The notes below the pieces were generated by a model that did not search any database, was not told the DNA's origin, and saw nothing but the letters and a program-made list of their open reading frames with translations. Position numbers and translations under genes: made by a program. This document shows, piece by piece, positions 43,393-54,800 of a stretch of 64,000 bases of DNA. Within the stretch, counting starts at the first letter, position 1; each line of letters begins with the position of its first letter. Source of the DNA: an uncultured Atopobiaceae bacterium (lineage in GTDB: Bacteria; Actinomycetota; Coriobacteriia; Coriobacteriales; Atopobiaceae); NCBI GenBank assembly GCA_944321515.1, contig CALULO010000007.1:1-64000 (forward strand), written 5' to 3'.

Positions 43393-44727
43393 TCACTCCC
43401 CCGCCTCTGGCACGAGCAGCTCCGGACGCGCGGCAAGGTAGCCGTCCAGGTCCTCGAGGGCACGCCTGGCGAGCGTCGCGCGCTTCTCGGCCTTGTTGCG
43501 CGGCGCCTTCTCGAGCGGTGGCACGAGGCCGTAGTTCACGTGCATGGGCTGATAGCCCGTCGTCGCCGGGTCAGTCGCGTAGGCCACGAGCGAGCCAAGG
43601 GCACCCGTGCGTGGCAGCCGGACGGGCTCGAGACCGGTGAGCTCACAATAGGTGTTGAGCGCGGCAAGCAGGCCGGAGGCGATGGCTTCGACGTAGCCCT
43701 CGGTGCCGGTGATCTGCCCGGCGAGCCTTACGGAGGTGCCGGGAATCTCGAAGGTGAGGCCGAGCGCGTGCGGGGAGTCAACGAAGCTGTTGCGGTGCAT
43801 GACGCCGTAGCGCAGGAACTCCGCGTGCTCCAGGCCCGGTATCATCCGGAACACGCGACGCTGCTCGGGCCAGGTGAGGTTGGTCTGAAAGCCTACGAGG
43901 TTGTAGGCGGTACGGTCCGCGTTCTCCGCACGCAGCTGCACTGCGGCCCACGGGCGCCGTCCGGTCCTGGGGTCGGTAAGCCCCACGGGCTTGAGCGCGC
44001 CGAAGCGGAGCGAGTCGTGGCCGGTCCTCCCCACCTCCTCGACGGGCTGGCAGGCGCAGAACAGGTCAGCCTGCTCGAAGTCGCGCGCGATGACGCGCTC
44101 AGCAGAGAGCAGGGCCTCCATGAAGGCGTCGTACTCCTCGCGCTCCATCGGGCAGTTGAGGTAGTCGCCTGACGCCGTCTCGCCGTAGCGCGACTGCTCG
44201 AAGATGACGGAGCGGTCGAGCGTGTCTGCGTCGACTATGGGGGCGGCCGCGTCGAAGAAGCTCATGTTGGCACCGCCGACGGCACGGCGGAGTGCCTCGA
44301 AGAGCTCGTCGGCGCACAGGGGGCCGGCGGCCACCACGGCCGGCCCGTCGGGCAGGGAGCAGACCCGCTCACGCACGAGCTCTATGAGAGGCTCCGACTC
44401 CACCCGGCTCGTCACCTCGGCGGAGAAGCGCGTCCGGTCCACGGCGAGCGCGCCGCCGGCCGGCACCGCGCAGTCACGCGCGCAGGCGAGCAACTCGCAC
44501 CCCAGGCGATCAAGCTCCTGTTTAAGAAGGCCCGCGGCGGTGTCCGGCTTAGTTGACTTGAGCGAGTTGGAGCAGACGAGCTCGGCTAGGCCGGCGGTGT
44601 GGTGAGCGGGCGAGGCGTGGCCGGGCCGCTGCTCGAAGAGGCGGACCCTTACCCCGCGACGAGCGAGCTGCAGTGCGCACTCGCACCCCGCGAGCCCCGC
44701 CCCCACGACGGTCACGACCTGTTCCAT
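43393..44727 (-). CDS. trmFO: tRNA (uracil-54-C5)-methyltransferase, folate/FAD type
   Basis: TrmFO makes ribothymidine at tRNA position 54 using methylenetetrahydrofolate and FADH2. The 444-residue protein begins with the FAD loop VTVVGAGLAGCECALQLA and shows LVCSNSLKS, FEQSRYGETASGDYLNCPM, NLVGFQTNLTW and GQITGTEGYVEA. ATG 44727 has GGGAGG upstream. It is located between dprA and xerC. Confidence 0.96.
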   Translation of the reverse strand: MEQVVTVVGAGLAGCECALQLARRGVRVRLFEQRPGHASPAHHTAGLAELVCSNSLKSTKPDTAAGLLKQELDRLGCELLACARDCAVPAGGALAVDRTRFSAEVTSRVESEPLIELVRERVCSLPDGPAVVAAGPLCADELFEALRRAVGGANMSFFDAAAPIVDADTLDRSVIFEQSRYGETASGDYLNCPMEREEYDAFMEALLSAERVIARDFEQADLFCACQPVEEVGRTGHDSLRFGALKPVGLTDPRTGRRPWAAVQLRAENADRTAYNLVGFQTNLTWPEQRRVFRMIPGLEHAEFLRYGVMHRNSFVDSPHALGLTFEIPGTSVRLAGQITGTEGYVEAIASGLLAALNTYCELTGLEPVRLPRTGALGSLVAYATDPATTGYQPMHVNYGLVPPLEKAPRNKAEKRATLARRALEDLDGYLAARPELLVPEAGE

Positions 44728-44771
44728 TGAACGCTCCCTCCCGGCGCTGCACGCCGTCCGATGCCTAGGTG

Positions 44772-45668
44772 TCAATTGTGCCCCAAGAGGTAGGCCTCTG
44801 TGGGCGAGTATCTTCCGTCCGGGAGCCGCTGGGCCATGCCGCGCGCCTCGTACTCGGTCAGGGTCCGCATGATGGTGAGCACGTCAACCCCCATCCGCGT
44901 TGCCAACTCGTCGGGTCGCGTCGGGGAGGCGAGAAGGGCGGACATGATGGGGCCGCCCTCGCGGCGTGAGCGTCGTACGCCGAGACGCGCGACGTCGAAG
45001 TCGAGGGAAATTGCCGTCTCGAGGGACTGCTCGTCCGGTATGACGCGCGCCCCCTCCGCTATGAGGCGGTTTGTCCCGGCCGACTCCGGGGAGAAGATTG
45101 AACCGGGGATGGCGTAGATGACCCTGCCGAGCTCAACGGCGACGTCGGCGGTCGACATGGTGCCAGACCGCGGCCCCGCCTCGGTGACGACGAGGACCTC
45201 GGCGAGGGCGGCGATGACCGCGTTCCTCTTTGGGAAGGCCCACCGGCGCGGCGGAGCGCCCCAGCGCTCGAGGGAGATGACCGCCCCTCCAGAGGCGACA
45301 GTCCCCTCGAAGACGTCACGTGACGACTCGGGATAGACGACGTCTGCGCCACAGCCCGACACCACGACCCCAACCCCTCCCGCGGCAAGCGCCGCCAACC
45401 CGGCGGCGTGGTCGCAGCCCATGGCGCCGCCCGAGACGACGGCGACGCCGCACTCCGCGGCGACGCGCCCGGCCATCGCTGCAACCGAAAGGCCGTAGGG
45501 CGTCGCGCGGCGAGCTCCGACCACGGCGAGGGCCGGGGCAAGCAGCGCCGCGGGGTCGCCGCACCCGAACACTCGGTCAGGCGGCGGAGAAAGCTCCTCG
45601 AGCGCCGACGGCCAGCCGTCCTCCCCACGCCTTATCTCCCAGCGAGCATCCCTTCCACACACTCTCAC
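44772..45668 (-). CDS. dprA: DNA processing protein DprA
   Basis: DprA loads RecA on incoming single-stranded DNA. The 298-residue protein has a Rossmann-like core with VVGARRATPYG, VVSGGAMGCDHAAGLAAL and RRWAFPKRNAVIAAL, and a C-terminal winged-helix domain (RPDELATRMGVDVLTIMRTL). The usual N-terminal SAM domain seems shortened to about 40 residues. GTG 45668 lies 7 bases after comM. Competence genes such as comEA/comEC are not in this window. Confidence 0.93.
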   Translation of the reverse strand: MRVCGRDARWEIRRGEDGWPSALEELSPPPDRVFGCGDPAALLAPALAVVGARRATPYGLSVAAMAGRVAAECGVAVVSGGAMGCDHAAGLAALAAGGVGVVVSGCGADVVYPESSRDVFEGTVASGGAVISLERWGAPPRRWAFPKRNAVIAALAEVLVVTEAGPRSGTMSTADVAVELGRVIYAIPGSIFSPESAGTNRLIAEGARVIPDEQSLETAISLDFDVARLGVRRSRREGGPIMSALLASPTRPDELATRMGVDVLTIMRTLTEYEARGMAQRLPDGRYSPTEAYLLGHN

Positions 45669-45675
45669 GCACCCC

Positions 45676-47169
45676 CTACCCCGTCATGCGAGGGCGGAAC
45701 CCAAGGGCCTCGATGACGTCGTCTTCGCTTACAAGCTCTCGCTCCTCAAGGTCGGCTACTGTGCGGGCGACCCGAGCCACCCTAACAATCGCGCGTCCGC
45801 CGAGCGCGAGCGCCTCTGCGAGCCCCTCGAACGCGGACGCGGCACGCGGCTCAAGTCCCGCGGCGCCCACCGGGTCATGCGGGGCGCGCCCAAAGCGTGC
45901 CTCGCGCCAGGACGCGAACTCCCGCGCCTGTGCCACGAGCTCTGCCATTTCGTGCGAGCCCATGCCGCCCTGGCCCCTGATGACCTTGGAGGTGTCGGGA
46001 CGGGCCACGTCAACCACCAGGTCGATGCGGTCTATGAGCGGGCCGCCGATGCGCGCCTGGTAAGCGGCGACCTTGCCCGGGGCACAGGTGCACTCGTGAC
46101 CGGGGTCTCCGAGATGCCCGCACGGGCAGGGGTTGGCCGCGGCGACGAGCTGAAAGTCGCAGCGGAACACGTAGATACCGTCTACGCGCACTATCCTGAC
46201 CTCGTGGTCCTCGAGCGGCTGGCGAAGGGCCTGCAGGGAGCCCCGTGCGAACTCCGGAAGCTCGTCAAGGAAGAGCACCCCCTTGTGCGCGAGCGAGATC
46301 TCCCCCGGTATGACGGGCCTCCCGCCGCCGACGAGGCCCGCCGTCGATATTGAGTGATGCGGCGCGCGGAAGGGCCTCTCCCCTCTCTGGAGGGCGTCAA
46401 TGGGCTGGCCCGCTACAGAGTGGACGAGCAAGGCCTCGGCCTGCTCGTCCTCCGTGAGTGGTGGCATGATCGTGGGGAGCCTGCGGGCCAGCATGGTCTT
46501 TCCCGCCCCCGGAGGCCCCACCATGAGCACCCCGTGGCGCCCGGCGGCGGCAATGAGCATCGCACGCTTTGCGAGCTCCTGGTCAGCGACGTCGGAGAAG
46601 TCGAGCGCCTCGCGCCCGCCGAAACGGCCCTCCTCCCCCTCCCCGTGCGGCGGCCCAAGCGTATCGAGCCCATGCCTGAGCTGGCCTATCGAACCGATGC
46701 CGTGCGTGTTCTCGGCCCATCCGCCGGCCAGCGGGCTCTGTACGGAGATGACAAGGCCAAGGCCCTCCCGCCGCGCGAGCATGGCGTAGGCCACGTCCCC
46801 TCGCACGGGGCAGACCGAGCCGTCAAGGGCAAGCTCCCCGATGAAGAGCGCGCCTGCGCAGAGCCGCTCCGGCAGCTGACCGGTTGCCACAAGCAGCGCG
46901 ACGGCTATGGGCAGGTCGAACCCCGTCCCCGTCTTTCGGACACCGCCAGGCGCGAGGTTTATGGTCACGTGGACGCGCGGGAGGGTGAACCCGGCGGAGC
47001 GCAGGGCGCAGCGCACCCGCGAGCGTGCCTCGAGGACTGCCGAGTCGGGCATGCCGACCAGGTCGAGGCCTGGGATTCCACCGGAGGTGCTCACCTCCAC
47101 CTTCACGAGCGTTGCCTCAGACCCGTGCAGCTGGGCCGCGCACACGGTGGCCGACCCGGCGGCCATCAC
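45676..47169 (-). CDS. comM: ComM/YifB-family AAA+ ATPase
   Basis: This 497-residue protein has an N-terminal Lon-like domain (GIPGLDLVGMPDSAV), a Mg-chelatase-type AAA+ domain with Walker A GPPGAGKTMLARRLP, FRAPHHSISTAGLVGGG, Walker B GVLFLDELPEF and the zinc-type CPCGHLGDPGHECTC, and a C-terminal lid. ComM is a branch-migration helicase in transformation; many bacteria that are not naturally competent carry it too. GTG 47169 overlaps the yraN stop; ATG 47166 is equally possible. Confidence 0.93.
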   Translation of the reverse strand: MMAAGSATVCAAQLHGSEATLVKVEVSTSGGIPGLDLVGMPDSAVLEARSRVRCALRSAGFTLPRVHVTINLAPGGVRKTGTGFDLPIAVALLVATGQLPERLCAGALFIGELALDGSVCPVRGDVAYAMLARREGLGLVISVQSPLAGGWAENTHGIGSIGQLRHGLDTLGPPHGEGEEGRFGGREALDFSDVADQELAKRAMLIAAAGRHGVLMVGPPGAGKTMLARRLPTIMPPLTEDEQAEALLVHSVAGQPIDALQRGERPFRAPHHSISTAGLVGGGRPVIPGEISLAHKGVLFLDELPEFARGSLQALRQPLEDHEVRIVRVDGIYVFRCDFQLVAAANPCPCGHLGDPGHECTCAPGKVAAYQARIGGPLIDRIDLVVDVARPDTSKVIRGQGGMGSHEMAELVAQAREFASWREARFGRAPHDPVGAAGLEPRAASAFEGLAEALALGGRAIVRVARVARTVADLEERELVSEDDVIEALGFRPRMTG

Positions 47170-47645
47170 TCGCTCGCCCCGAACGCGTTGACTATGTGGC
47201 GTACGCTGGCCAGCCCGCCCTCTCGGGCCGTAAGAGCGACGACGTCAAAGCGCACGAGCGGGGTAGCCGGGTGGTCGGCAAGGTAGACCGCCGCAAGCAC
47301 GCGGTAGCGACGGCGCTTCTGCTCCCCCACGGCCTCCTCGGGCGCCGTCTCGCCATCCGTCTCGCGGCGTGTCTTCACCTCCACGAGCACGATGGTGCCG
47401 TCGACGTCCCTCGCGACGATATCCGCCTCCCCGTAGGGACAGCGCCAGTTGCGCTCCAGGATCTCCCAGCCCCGCGCCGCAAGGTAGCGCGCGGCCGCCT
47501 GCTCTCCGCGCACCCCCAGCTCGGTGCTCGTGAGCTCGCTCAGTGGCGCGCCCACGGGGGACGTGGGCGCGCCAGAAGCATGGGCTTCCCCCGCGGACGC
47601 CCCCTCGTGCTCCTCGACGCCCAAACCGTCTCTCTCGTCAAGCAT
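47166..47645 (-). CDS. YraN-family (UPF0102) nuclease-fold protein
   Basis: The 159-residue protein has the UPF0102 core: GEQAAARYLAARGWEILERN, GEADIVARD and VLVEVKTRR, which together form a PD-(D/E)xK nuclease-like site. About 40 disordered N-terminal residues precede it. ATG 47645 follows GGGAGG. The location between rnhB and comM is conserved. Its biochemical role is not established. Confidence 0.9.
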   Translation of the reverse strand: MLDERDGLGVEEHEGASAGEAHASGAPTSPVGAPLSELTSTELGVRGEQAAARYLAARGWEILERNWRCPYGEADIVARDVDGTIVLVEVKTRRETDGETAPEEAVGEQKRRRYRVLAAVYLADHPATPLVRFDVVALTAREGGLASVRHIVNAFGASE

Positions 47646-47821
47646 GTCTGCCTCCCGTCTCCCAAGGTCTGGGAATCGTGACAGACAAGCCTTACGACAC
47701 GCGGGCACGGACCTTCCGCATGGCTTGCGCCCCGCCCCGTGGCAGAAGCCCCCGCGCCACGACCCCGCAGCGTGCAGGCGCGGGCAGGCAACGAACAAAA
47801 GATGACGCCAGCCTCCTCCGA

Positions 47822-48613
47822 CTAGAAGAGGCGCATTGTCTCCAGGAAGTTTCCACAGAAGGAGACGCGGTGAATCGGCGTGAGCCCGTGCTCCTTGATG
47901 GCGGCTATGTGCTCGGCGGAGCCGTATCCCTTGGACTCGGCAAGGTGGTAGCCGGGGTACTCGCCGTCGAAGGCGACCATGAGCGCGTCGCGCGTGACCT
48001 TCGCGACGATGGAGGCGGCGGCGATGGAGGCAATCTGCGCGTCGCCCTTCACAACGCAGCGTTCGGCGGGGTGAGCGTGGACGGGGTTGCCGTCTATGAG
48101 CACGCAGTCGGGCTCGAGGCCGGTGTCGGCCACAGCTGCGGCCATGGCCCGTCGAAGGCATGCCCCCATCCCAAGCGCGTCGATGGACGCAGGCTCCACG
48201 TGGGCGATGCCCACCGCCACGGCCTCTTCGGCGATCCGTGCGGCAAGAGCCTCCCGCCTTGCCGGGCTCAGCTGCTTGGAGTCGTTGATGCCCCAGATGA
48301 CGGGCTCATCGGGCAGGCACACGGCTGCCACGGTGAGCGGACCGGCAAGCGCCCCGCGTCCCACCTCGTCGACGCCCACTACGACGCCCCCGCCGCCGAG
48401 CCTTCGCTGCATGGCGTACATCGAAAGCACGCGCTCGCGCTCCGCCCGTTCGCGGGCCGTGCGCCTGCGTGCGACCTCCACGGCATGCCGAACCTGCTTC
48501 CTCGGGTCCTCCGCGTAGCGCTCTATGAGACGCTCGGCCTCCTCAAGCGATGCGTCCGTCAGCGTGGCGACTATCTCGCGCGCCGTCGTCGGGCGCGGGG
48601 CCTCTGTGGACAA
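47822..48613 (-). CDS. rnhB: ribonuclease HII
   Basis: RNase HII removes ribonucleotides from DNA. Active-site residues are visible in VGVDEVGRGALAGPL (Asp-Glu), LIDGNPV and SIVAKVTRD. About 75 helical residues precede the catalytic core, longer than in E. coli but known in Gram-positive enzymes. I take TTG 48613, with GGGGG about 6 bases upstream. The start lies immediately after the rplS terminator. Confidence 0.94.
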   Translation of the reverse strand: MSTEAPRPTTAREIVATLTDASLEEAERLIERYAEDPRKQVRHAVEVARRRTARERAERERVLSMYAMQRRLGGGGVVVGVDEVGRGALAGPLTVAAVCLPDEPVIWGINDSKQLSPARREALAARIAEEAVAVGIAHVEPASIDALGMGACLRRAMAAAVADTGLEPDCVLIDGNPVHAHPAERCVVKGDAQIASIAAASIVAKVTRDALMVAFDGEYPGYHLAESKGYGSAEHIAAIKEHGLTPIHRVSFCGNFLETMRLF

Positions 48614-48628
48614 GAAATTCCCCCTATA

Positions 48629-48656
48629 CAAGAAAGCCGCCCCTCGTGGGGGCGGC
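48629..48656 (-). terminator. intrinsic terminator after rplS
   Basis: On the minus strand an 8-bp stem GCCGCCCC/GGGGCGGC is followed by TTTCTT, 23 bases after the rplS stop. It overlaps the region just before the rnhB start, so it may attenuate rather than fully stop transcription into rnhB. Confidence 0.8.
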
Positions 48657-48679
48657 TGAAGCGTGCGTAATGTGACTCG

Positions 48680-49024
48680 CTAGTCGCGCTTCTCGCGGAT
48701 GCGAGCAGCCTTGCCCACGCGGTCGCGCAGGTAGTAAAGCTTGGCGCGGCGGACGTCGCCGTGACGGACGACCTCAAGCTTGGCGATCTTGGGGCTGTGC
48801 AGCGGGAAGGTGCGCTCGACGCCCACGGAGAAGCTAATCTTGCGGACGGTGAAGGTCTCACGGGCGCCAGCGCCGCTCATGCGGATGACGTCGCCCTCGA
48901 AGACCTGCTCACGGGTACGCTCACCCTCGACGATGCGATAGTGAACCTTGACGTGGTCGCCAACCTTGACCTCGGGGATGTCCTCGCGGATCTGCTGACG
49001 CTCGATGGCGCGGATGTAGTCCAT
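48680..49024 (-). CDS. rplS: 50S ribosomal protein L19
   Basis: The 114-residue bL19 protein contains [35 protein letters not shown] and [21 protein letters not shown] 49024 gives normal length. It has its own promoter and terminator, so it forms a monocistronic or attenuated unit, separated here from rpsP-trmD by about 10 kb. Confidence 0.97.
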   Translation of the reverse strand: MDYIRAIERQQIREDIPEVKVGDHVKVHYRIVEGERTREQVFEGDVIRMSGAGARETFTVRKISFSVGVERTFPLHSPKIAKLEVVRHGDVRRAKLYYLRDRVGKAARIREKRD

Positions 49025-49093
49025 GCTTCTTTCCTTGTCTCTAGAGGTGCCGACGCTCCCGCGAACGACACATAGGTTTACACACAGCGGAAG

Positions 49094-49122
49094 ATTATAG
49101 GCCACGCCCCCACCTCGGGCAA
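49094..49122 (-). promoter_or_regulatory. rplS promoter
   Basis: Minus-strand TTGCCC (49122-49117) and a perfect TATAAT (49099-49094) are 17 bases apart, 70 bases upstream of rplS. The intervening leader includes a GC-rich pairing segment and AAGGAAAG before the ATG. Confidence 0.85.
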
Positions 49123-49172
49123 GGGTGAGTTTTCACTCACAAAATATCCGAGAGGGGCCCTCTGCGGCGTGC

Positions 49173-50123
49173 CTAGAGGCACAGACCCACCACCACGCCC
49201 GCCGGCTCGCTCGCGAGTCCCGTGGTGCCAGGAAAGCCCGTCGACATGGCCTGGTAGAAGTAGGACGCGTCCTCCCCCGTGTAGGTGAACGGGTAGGCGC
49301 TACGATACCACCAGGCAACGTCCTGCCCGGCATAGGAGAGCTGCAGGGCATGGGAGGGGTCAGACGAGTCTGTCACGCCGGCGTCTGCGAAGTAGGCGTA
49401 CTGGGCTCCCTCGGAGCTCAGGAGCTCGTCGTAGGGCGCGAAGTCTATGTAGCCGGTGTACGCGTTGGGCTCGCTGCCGTACTCGCTCTCGAACCAGCCG
49501 ACGCGCCCACAGACCTCGGCGGCCGAGAAGAGCCAGAGACGGTCATCGGTCTGCGTGGCTGAGGAGGCCTCTGACGTGACGCCTACGTTGTTGGTGAGCT
49601 TGGAGACGGGGACGACGACCGAGGCGAGCTCGTCGGGCAGGAGATCCATGCCGTCCGTGGCGAGCCAGGCGCGCAGCTCGCTCGCCTCCCAGCCGCCGTC
49701 GCTTGTGCCCGACTCGTTCATCGGCCGCATGGCTATTGGCGATGTCATGAGCGTGAGGCCGGCCAGCCCCGCACCATCAGCGCGCTCGTCGTGCCGAAGC
49801 CCGACCACGACGAGGCTGACCACCGTGTCGTCGTCAAGCTGCAGGCTGCGCGTTGCCCCCACAGGAACGTTGTAGGCCTCGGCGATCTCCGCCGCCTCGT
49901 CGTCGCTGCCAGCAGCGGCCACGAGGTCGGCCACCTCGGCGAGCTCGGGCCAGGTATAGTCCTGAAACTCGCGTGGGGCGAGCTCCTCGCGCTCGTCGGA
50001 CGCGGGCGCCTGCGGGGCGCCGCCAGAGCCTACGAGCCAGACCAGCCCCGCCCCAAGCGCCACCAGGGCAACGCCGAGCGCTATGGCCACCGCCGTCAGA
50101 CATCCTCCGCCGCGCCTTGACAT
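49173..50123 (-). CDS. membrane-anchored DUF6273-like protein
   Basis: A 316-residue protein with one N-terminal membrane anchor (about 9-35, LTAVAIALGVALVALGAGLV) and an exported domain. The domain resembles DUF6273, with EASELRAWLATDGMDLLPDEL and VVVPVSKLTNN. The function is unknown; such domains are common in surface proteins of gut Firmicutes and Coriobacteriia. It follows dgt with an 87-base gap, a position where other genomes often have dnaG. Confidence 0.65.
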   Translation of the reverse strand: MSRRGGGCLTAVAIALGVALVALGAGLVWLVGSGGAPQAPASDEREELAPREFQDYTWPELAEVADLVAAAGSDDEAAEIAEAYNVPVGATRSLQLDDDTVVSLVVVGLRHDERADGAGLAGLTLMTSPIAMRPMNESGTSDGGWEASELRAWLATDGMDLLPDELASVVVPVSKLTNNVGVTSEASSATQTDDRLWLFSAAEVCGRVGWFESEYGSEPNAYTGYIDFAPYDELLSSEGAQYAYFADAGVTDSSDPSHALQLSYAGQDVAWWYRSAYPFTYTGEDASYFYQAMSTGFPGTTGLASEPAGVVVGLCL

Positions 50124-50210
50124 GTCCCAACCCCCTCTGCTCTGTCCTGCCAATGATACCCCGACGAACGGGGGCATGCCCGTACCAGGTAAGCAGGGGC
50201 TGGCCAGCCG

Positions 50211-51251
50211 CTACCGACGCCAGGACTGCGGTATCTTGAGCTTCTCGTAGAGTCGGATGGCATAGCGGTCCGTCATGCCGGAGACGAAGTCAGCAACCTG
50301 GACGTCCGGCTCGTCATCGTGGACCCGGTACTCGCTCGGGACCTCATCGAGATGAGTCACGAAGTGGTCAAAGAGGTCTTCGAGCATGGCGTAGGCCTTG
50401 GGCTCCTCCCACTTGGCGTCGCCCCGCGAGTAGAGGTTTTCGAAGAGGTAGTGGCGAAGCGACATCATGGCATCCCACACGGGCTCCGACATGGAGACGT
50501 CGCCGGCCTCGGCACTTCTCGTCACCACGTCGTGGACCATCGTCTCAATGCGCTCCGAGGAGCTGGCGCCGAGGGCGTCGCGCGGTTCGGCGGGCAGGTC
50601 GGACTCGGAGAGGACGCCCGCGCGCTCGGCGTCGTCGATATCGTGGCAGACATAGGCGATGCGGTCAGCAAGGGCGACCACGCGCCCCTCGAGCGTCGAC
50701 GCACGTCGCGAACCCGTATGGCAGCGGATGCCGTCAACCACCTCCCACGAGAGATTGAGCCCCGCTCCGTCACGCTCGAGCAGCTCGACGATCCGCGCTC
50801 CCTGCTCGTTGTGCGCGAAGAGCCCCGCAGACCCCGGGGCGTCCGGGTCGAGGCCCCGCCAGCGCGCCAGCGCATGGCTGAGCGCCCGCTCCCCCACGTG
50901 GCCGAACGGGGTATGGCCGAGGTCATGGCCGAGCGCGACCGCCTCGGTGAGATCCTCGTTCAGGCCGAGGGGCCGGGCGATGGAGCGGGCCACCTGGGCG
51001 ACCTCGAGGGTGTGGATGAGCCGGGTTCGGTAGTGGTCGCCCTCTGGGGCGAGAAACACCTGCGTCTTGTGGGCGAGCCTGCGAAAGCTCTTGGAGTGGA
51101 GGATCCTGTCGCGGTCGCACTGGTAGCACGTCCTGAGAGGGTCGGGGCGCTCGGGCGTGCGCCGGCCGCGGGAGGCGTCGGCGAAGGACGCGTCGGCAGA
51201 CAGCCGCTCGCGCTCGGACCGCTCGAGGTCTCGCCTGTCCCTTACCTTCAT
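50211..51251 (-). CDS. dgt: deoxyguanosinetriphosphate triphosphohydrolase-like protein
   Basis: This 346-residue HD-domain protein belongs to the dGTPase family (dNTP to nucleoside plus triphosphate). The metal-binding HD residues are in RTRLIHTLEVAQ and AVALGHDLGHTPFGHVGE; DRILHSKSFRRLAHKTQVF is the conserved N-terminal stretch. The length suits the shorter, Gram-positive type rather than E. coli Dgt. It is read from the same strand as ppdK, downstream of the ppdK terminator. Confidence 0.93.
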   Translation of the reverse strand: MKVRDRRDLERSERERLSADASFADASRGRRTPERPDPLRTCYQCDRDRILHSKSFRRLAHKTQVFLAPEGDHYRTRLIHTLEVAQVARSIARPLGLNEDLTEAVALGHDLGHTPFGHVGERALSHALARWRGLDPDAPGSAGLFAHNEQGARIVELLERDGAGLNLSWEVVDGIRCHTGSRRASTLEGRVVALADRIAYVCHDIDDAERAGVLSESDLPAEPRDALGASSSERIETMVHDVVTRSAEAGDVSMSEPVWDAMMSLRHYLFENLYSRGDAKWEEPKAYAMLEDLFDHFVTHLDEVPSEYRVHDDEPDVQVADFVSGMTDRYAIRLYEKLKIPQSWRR

Positions 51252-51274
51252 GGCTCCTCCTCCGACGTCACGTT

Positions 51275-51311
51275 ACAAAAGAGGGGGAAGGGACGCTTGG
51301 TCCCCTCCCCC
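51275..51311 (-). terminator. intrinsic terminator after ppdK
   Basis: A 12-bp stem with one mismatch (GGGGGAGGGGAC against GTCCCTTCCCCC on the minus strand) is followed by TCTTTT. It lies 28 bases beyond the ppdK stop. Confidence 0.85.
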
Positions 51312-51338
51312 GTCTTGAGGCGATGCTCTCAGGCGCCC

Positions 51339-54098
<2,760 letters not shown>

Positions 54099-54268
54099 GT
54101 TCTCCCCTTGCTTTCTTGAGTTCCTGACGCGCCTGCCCGGCGCGCCCCTACAAGACGTGCGCGGAGCGCTTGGCTCACGCGGCACCTTGGTCATGGTAAC
54201 AACCGTCAAATCGGCAACAAGGAACTTTTGGTTATTCGGTTAGGGCGATTAGGTAAGCGGTGAGCTGC

Positions 54269-54306
54269 AAAAAATAGTGGGGCCGAGCGTGCGTGCCCGG
54301 CCCCAC
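54269..54306 (-). terminator. intrinsic terminator after the DUF299-like gene
   Basis: On the minus strand a 9-bp stem GTGGGGCCG/CGGCCCCAC is followed by A then TTTTTT. It begins 29 bases past the stop of the regulator-like gene and separates it from ppdK. Confidence 0.9.
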
Positions 54307-54335
54307 TGGTAGTAGCATGTGAACTGATTTGGTTC

Positions 54336-54737
54336 TTACTGAACCGTGCTCTCCTCCTTGTACACGGCGCCGATGGCGCGCGTGGGCTCCTCGCCCGTGA
54401 GCGTGGAGATGACCGTCACGGCCGGGCCGAGCAAGTCGATGGAGGGGATGCCGCGGCGGTCGAGCTCGCGACGGATCTCCCTGCGCAGGATGCCGTTCGC
54501 AAACGTGTGGAACACAGCGCTCGGGCGATCAGGGTCGAAGTTCTCGTCAAAGTAGGCGCGCACGGTCTCGACGTCCTTCACGTTGGAAAGGCGCTTGATT
54601 TCCACGGAGCCGTCGCCGAACTGAGCGGCAGCGGCCATGACCACGGTGTTGGCGGTCTCACCGCGCGAGTCGGAGAGAACGTAAATCAGAGGGATGACCT
54701 GTCCGAAGACGTCATCATCCAGATCAAGCTTGGCCAT
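54336..54737 (-). CDS. N-terminal domain only of PPDK/PEPS regulatory protein (DUF299)
   Basis: The 133-residue protein aligns by eye with the first 110-120 residues of the DUF299 bifunctional kinase/pyrophosphorylase that switches PPDK or PEP synthase on and off: IYVLSDSRGETANTVVMAAAAQF, trimmed here to the SDSxGETA core, and then GIPSIDLLGPAV. Full-length members are about 270 residues and carry a P-loop (GVSRTSKTP) in the second half. That half is absent and a terminator closes the gene soon after its stop. ATG 54737 has AGGAGG 8 bases upstream. The position upstream of ppdK supports a regulatory tie, but kinase activity is not expected. Confidence 0.72.
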   Translation of the reverse strand: MAKLDLDDDVFGQVIPLIYVLSDSRGETANTVVMAAAAQFGDGSVEIKRLSNVKDVETVRAYFDENFDPDRPSAVFHTFANGILRREIRRELDRRGIPSIDLLGPAVTVISTLTGEEPTRAIGAVYKEESTVQ

Positions 54738-54800
54738 AGCGAGTCCTCCTGTACCTCTTCTGGCGAAATGTGGGGGGCTCCCGCCCCGCTCCACCCTATC

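Noticed and set aside
44772..47169. dprA plus comM as proof of natural competence linked to the repeated 12-mer
   Set aside because: Both genes are widespread in bacteria not known to be competent, and no uptake machinery is in the window, so the link is not supported.
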